A stretch of 20,425 bases of DNA, taken from UBA6624 sp964517115 [NCBI: uncultured bacterium] (GTDB taxonomy: Bacteria > UBP7 > UBA6624). Numbering within the stretch: position 1 is the first letter of the stretch; the number at the start of each line of letters is the position of its first letter. A model generated the notes under the pieces. The model did not search any database. It was not told the DNA's origin and was given only the letters and a program-made list of their open reading frames with translations. The stretch spans positions 1 to 20,425 of the forward strand of contig CAZFBE010000017.1 of NCBI GenBank assembly GCA_964517115.1. Direction: 5' to 3'. Of this stretch, positions 17,512 to 20,425 are shown in pieces. Made by a program: the position numbers and the translations under genes.

Positions 17512-17517
17512 AATTTT

Positions 17518-19347
17518 ATGAAAAGACTTGGTGATATATTGGTTGATGAGGGTTTGGTTACTTCAGACCAGCTTAAAGAAGCTTTAGGCAGCCAACAAAA
17601 AACAGGGAAAAGACTTGGACAAACAATCATCGACATGGGGATTTCGACCCCAGACGAAATATTAGATGCATTATCCAGGCAAATGGGAATTCAAAAGATT
17701 GATCTTTATGAAGAGGAGATAGATTTGAAAATTGCCCGATTGCTTTCTGTTGAAAAAATTCAACAGTTCAAAGCAATTCCAATAAAAGAGGTTGACGGGA
17801 CTTTGTTGGTTGCTATGGTGGACCCATTAAATGTAATCGCAATTGATGACATAAGAATTTCAACTGGGAAGGCTGTTAAGCCCTTGATCACGAGCGAAGA
17901 GTCTTACAAGAGTGCCTTTGATGAGTATTTTGGCAAGGCCCATGAAGCTGAAAAAGCTGTAAAGGAATTCGAAGATCAAAGACGTGCTGACGGAATGCTC
18001 TCCGAGGAACTTGAAAAAATGAGCAAGGCAATGGATGTCGATGATGCTCCGATAATTAAACTTGTCGAGAGCTTGCTTACAAGTGCTGTAGAAATGAGGG
18101 TGAGCGATATTCACCTGGAGCCAAAAGAAACAAAACTTCAAGTCAGGTTCAGAGTTGATGGAATACTTCAAAAAATGATGGATATTCCAAGAACAGCGTT
18201 ATCTGCAGTTGTTGCACGTTTCAAGATTCTTTCAAATTTGGATACCTCAGAAAGGCGAAAGCCTTTGGATGGAAAGATAGCTAAAGAAATAAATGGGAAG
18301 AAAATTGACTTTCGTGTATCTACCATCCCTACAGTCAATGGTGAAAAGGTTGTAGCCCGTGTTCTTGACAGGTCTGCATCAATGTTGACCCTTGAAGATT
18401 TGGGTTTTACCAAAAAAGAACAGAGTATATGGGTTGAATTGTTAAAGAAGCCACATGGGATTATTTTGCTAACAGGACCAACGGGATCTGGAAAAACAAC
18501 AACACTGAATGCAAGTTTGTCAAGAATTGCAAGTGACGACATAAATGTTACGACAATTGAAGATCCTGTTGAGTATCAAATAAACAAAATAAACCAAGTT
18601 CAGGTAAACAACAAGGTTGGACTAACTTTTCAGTCTGCTTTGAGAAGTTTCTTAAGGCAAGATCCAGACGTAATGATGGTTGGTGAGATTCGTGATTTTG
18701 AGGTTGGGGAAATGGCTATTCAGGCTTCTCTTACTGGACATTTGGTGTTTTCTACGTTACACACTAATGATGCCGCATCTTCAATTACGAGGTTGACAAA
18801 TATGGGGATAGAGCCTTTCCTCGTTAATGCAACTTTAGCAGGAGCGGTTGCTCAAAGGTTGGTTAGAAAACTTTGTGACCATTGTAAAGAACATGAGGAG
18901 ATGTCATTAGAAGAATTTGATAGACTTCGTCCTATATTGAAGAAGGTTGGGTATGAAAAAGACAATCCGCCGCTTGTGCACAATGCTAGTGGGTGTAAAT
19001 TTTGCAATGGTTCAGGCTCTAAAGGAAGGTCTGCGATTTTCGAGATGATGGTAATGACAAACAATATAAGAAATATGTGTTTGAGGGGAGCCAGTGAGAA
19101 GGAAGTTAAGATACAAGCAATTAGTGATGGAATGGATACATTGTTCCAGTCAGGACTTATGAGAGTTCTTGACGGACAGGTTTCTTTAGACGAACTCTTT
19201 AGGGTTTGTCCTCCGGAAGAACTTGCAATTGAAATTGGTGGGGAGTACGAAGGGTCTGAAGAGGGAGCAGGTGCAGAAACAACTAAAAAGAAAGTACCAG
19301 AGCTTGCTGAAGCCCCAAAAATGCTTGCTCCATTTGTTAAGGATTAA
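17518..19347 (+). CDS. pilB: Type IV pilus extension ATPase PilB with c-di-GMP-binding MshEN domain
   Basis: 609 aa cytoplasmic hexameric motor that drives pilin polymerisation. The N-terminal MshEN domain (~1-140) holds two 24-residue motifs: R3-L4-G5...G12...L19...L23...Q26 and R32-L33-G34...G41...I48...L52...Q55, separated by five residues. This matches the c-di-GMP-binding signature known from MshE. The ATPase core has SDIHLEP (196-202), Walker A GPTGSGKTT (320-328), the Asp box region IEDPVEY (347-353), Walker B LRQDPDVMMVGEIRD (379-393) and the His box TGHLVFSTLHTNDA (406-419). A zinc site is formed by C453-x2-C456 and C493-x2-C496. Residues ~570-609 are an acidic, Ala/Pro-rich tail beyond the usual end (~565-570 aa). 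A GspE role is possible in principle, but pilT next door supports PilB. The gene is followed by pilT after 12 bp. Confidence 0.95.
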   Translation: MKRLGDILVDEGLVTSDQLKEALGSQQKTGKRLGQTIIDMGISTPDEILDALSRQMGIQKIDLYEEEIDLKIARLLSVEKIQQFKAIPIKEVDGTLLVAMVDPLNVIAIDDIRISTGKAVKPLITSEESYKSAFDEYFGKAHEAEKAVKEFEDQRRADGMLSEELEKMSKAMDVDDAPIIKLVESLLTSAVEMRVSDIHLEPKETKLQVRFRVDGILQKMMDIPRTALSAVVARFKILSNLDTSERRKPLDGKIAKEINGKKIDFRVSTIPTVNGEKVVARVLDRSASMLTLEDLGFTKKEQSIWVELLKKPHGIILLTGPTGSGKTTTLNASLSRIASDDINVTTIEDPVEYQINKINQVQVNNKVGLTFQSALRSFLRQDPDVMMVGEIRDFEVGEMAIQASLTGHLVFSTLHTNDAASSITRLTNMGIEPFLVNATLAGAVAQRLVRKLCDHCKEHEEMSLEEFDRLRPILKKVGYEKDNPPLVHNASGCKFCNGSGSKGRSAIFEMMVMTNNIRNMCLRGASEKEVKIQAISDGMDTLFQSGLMRVLDGQVSLDELFRVCPPEELAIEIGGEYEGSEEGAGAETTKKKVPELAEAPKMLAPFVKD

Positions 19348-19359
19348 TGGGAGGTTTTT

Positions 19360-20425
19360 ATGGCAATAAAAGAAACAATTCTTGAGCTTTTGGTTAGGCT
19401 TCATGAAGAAAATGGGAGTGATTTACATGTGTCAGTAGGAGCGAAACCTTCCTGTAGGGTTTTTGGAGAAGTTAAGCAATTTGAAGAATTCCCTGTCTTA
19501 ACAAGTGAAGATACTAGAACTTTGGCTTACTCAATGATTCGAGAGGAGCAAAGGAAAAAATTTGAAAACGAAAAAGAGTTAGATTTTGGATACGAACAAG
19601 AAGGGCTTGGGAGGTTTAGGTGCAATTTTTTCTTTCAAAGAGAATCAGTTGCTTTTGCAATAAGGGCGCTTCCTTTGAGGATTCCAACAATGGAAGAAAT
19701 TCTTTTGCCAGAAATAATAAAGAAAAAAATCTTCGAACCAAGGGGGCTTGTTTTGGTTACGGGTCCAACAGGATCAGGAAAAACAACAAGTTTAGCCGCT
19801 ATGCTAAATCACATCAATGAAGTAAGCCCAAAGCACATTGTTACTCTAGAAGACCCTATTGAGTTTTCTCATAAACATAAAAAATCAATTGTGAATCAGA
19901 GAGAGATTGGAACAGATTCTTTTTCATTTGCGGAATCCATGAAAAGGGTTTTAAGACAAGATCCAGACATTATTCTTGTTGGGGAAATGAGGGATCTGGA
20001 AACAATTGGTGCAGCAATTACGGCAGCTGAAACTGGACATTTGGTTTTTGCTACAATTCACACTATCAATGCTCCCATGTCTATAGACAGAATCATTGAT
20101 GTTTTCCCCGCGGAACAGCAGGAGATGGTTAGAGCTCAGCTTGCAAACTGTCTTCAGGTCATCATGTCTCAGACCCTTTTGAAAAGGGCAGATAGAGATG
20201 GTCGTTTAGCAGCTTTCGAAATGATGGTAGGTATTCCTGCCGTGAGAAACCTCATAAGAGAGGGGAAGATCTATCAGATTCAATCAACTATGATGACCCA
20301 CAAGAAGGAAGGAATGCAAACAATGGACCAATGTCTGAGGGATTATTATTTTGCTAATTTGATAACTTTGGAAACTGCAATGTCAAGATGCCACAGCCCA
20401 AAGGAATTGAGAAATCTAATAGCTG
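19360..20425 (+). CDS. pilT: Type IV pilus retraction ATPase PilT (3' partial)
   Basis: 355 codons are visible before the right edge; PilT is usually about 340-370 aa, so little is missing. It powers pilus disassembly and twitching. GGGAGG (19349-19354) lies 5 bases before the ATG. The N-terminal PAS-like domain has the GSDLHVSVGAKP block (19-30) and FGEV. The core has Walker A GPTGSGKTT (135-143), LEDPIEF (163-169), Walker B RQDPDIILVGEMRD (199-212) and the His box TGHLVFATIHT (225-235). The PilT-specific C-terminal motif reads AVRNLIREGK (294-303), close to the canonical AIRNLIREGK, which separates it from PilB. After the His box it reads INAPMSIDRIIDVFP, where many PilT have TxSAxxTIDRI. 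The tight spacing to pilB indicates cotranscription; pilC would be expected next, outside the window. Confidence 0.94.
   Translation, partial: MAIKETILELLVRLHEENGSDLHVSVGAKPSCRVFGEVKQFEEFPVLTSEDTRTLAYSMIREEQRKKFENEKELDFGYEQEGLGRFRCNFFFQRESVAFAIRALPLRIPTMEEILLPEIIKKKIFEPRGLVLVTGPTGSGKTTSLAAMLNHINEVSPKHIVTLEDPIEFSHKHKKSIVNQREIGTDSFSFAESMKRVLRQDPDIILVGEMRDLETIGAAITAAETGHLVFATIHTINAPMSIDRIIDVFPAEQQEMVRAQLANCLQVIMSQTLLKRADRDGRLAAFEMMVGIPAVRNLIREGKIYQIQSTMMTHKKEGMQTMDQCLRDYYFANLITLETAMSRCHSPKELRNLIA

Overview
The window looks like a piece of a bacterial chromosome. It is AT-rich by eye and almost entirely coding. All fifteen genes are on the + strand, and I count only about 76 non-coding bases (gaps of 3, 9, 19, 33 and 12 bp). 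Two lipoprotein signal peptides, type IV pilus motor ATPases and Cys-containing exported proteins point to a diderm (Gram-negative-type) bacterium. Arg codons are mostly AGA/AGG, and genes are tightly overlapped. There is no rRNA, tRNA or other phylogenetic marker, so I cannot name a phylum. Nothing looks like a phage, IS element, CRISPR array or tRNA.

Region 1 (1-3773) holds two surface lipoproteins. The first is cut by the left edge of the window. It has a phospholipase-D-like fold in which both HKD motifs appear to have lost their catalytic histidine. The second has a Gly/Pro-rich tether, a Cys-rich beta-rich region with an NHL-like segment, and two C-terminal carboxypeptidase-regulatory-like repeats.

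Region 2 (3783-13316) is a glycan assembly cassette of eight genes. Seven are glycosyltransferases (GT2, GT4, GT2, a GT2 + GT-C fusion, GT4, a divergent GT-B, GT4). The eighth is a WbaP/WcaJ-type polyprenyl-phosphate sugar phosphotransferase that would start the lipid-linked glycan. Every junction inside the cassette overlaps (17, 4, 4, 1, 4, 11 and 1 bp), so translation is probably coupled. No flippase, polymerase, ABC exporter or sugar-nucleotide synthesis gene lies in the window.

Region 3 (13336-17484) is a MoxR ATPase, DUF58 protein and membrane-anchored TgpA-like transglutaminase triad. It is a known envelope-associated module whose substrate is generally unknown. It follows the sugar transferase after only 19 bp.

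Region 4 (17518-20425) holds pilB (extension ATPase with a complete tandem MshEN c-di-GMP-binding signature) and pilT (retraction ATPase, cut by the right edge).

The layout suggests one long, or a few nested, transcription units that join surface lipoproteins, a lipid-linked glycan pathway, an envelope maturation module and pilus motors. The most unusual items are the GT2/GT-C fusion protein, the PLD-like lipoprotein with His-to-Asn changes in both motifs, and the joining of these modules in a single file without visible terminators. Functional links between the modules are inferred from gene order only.
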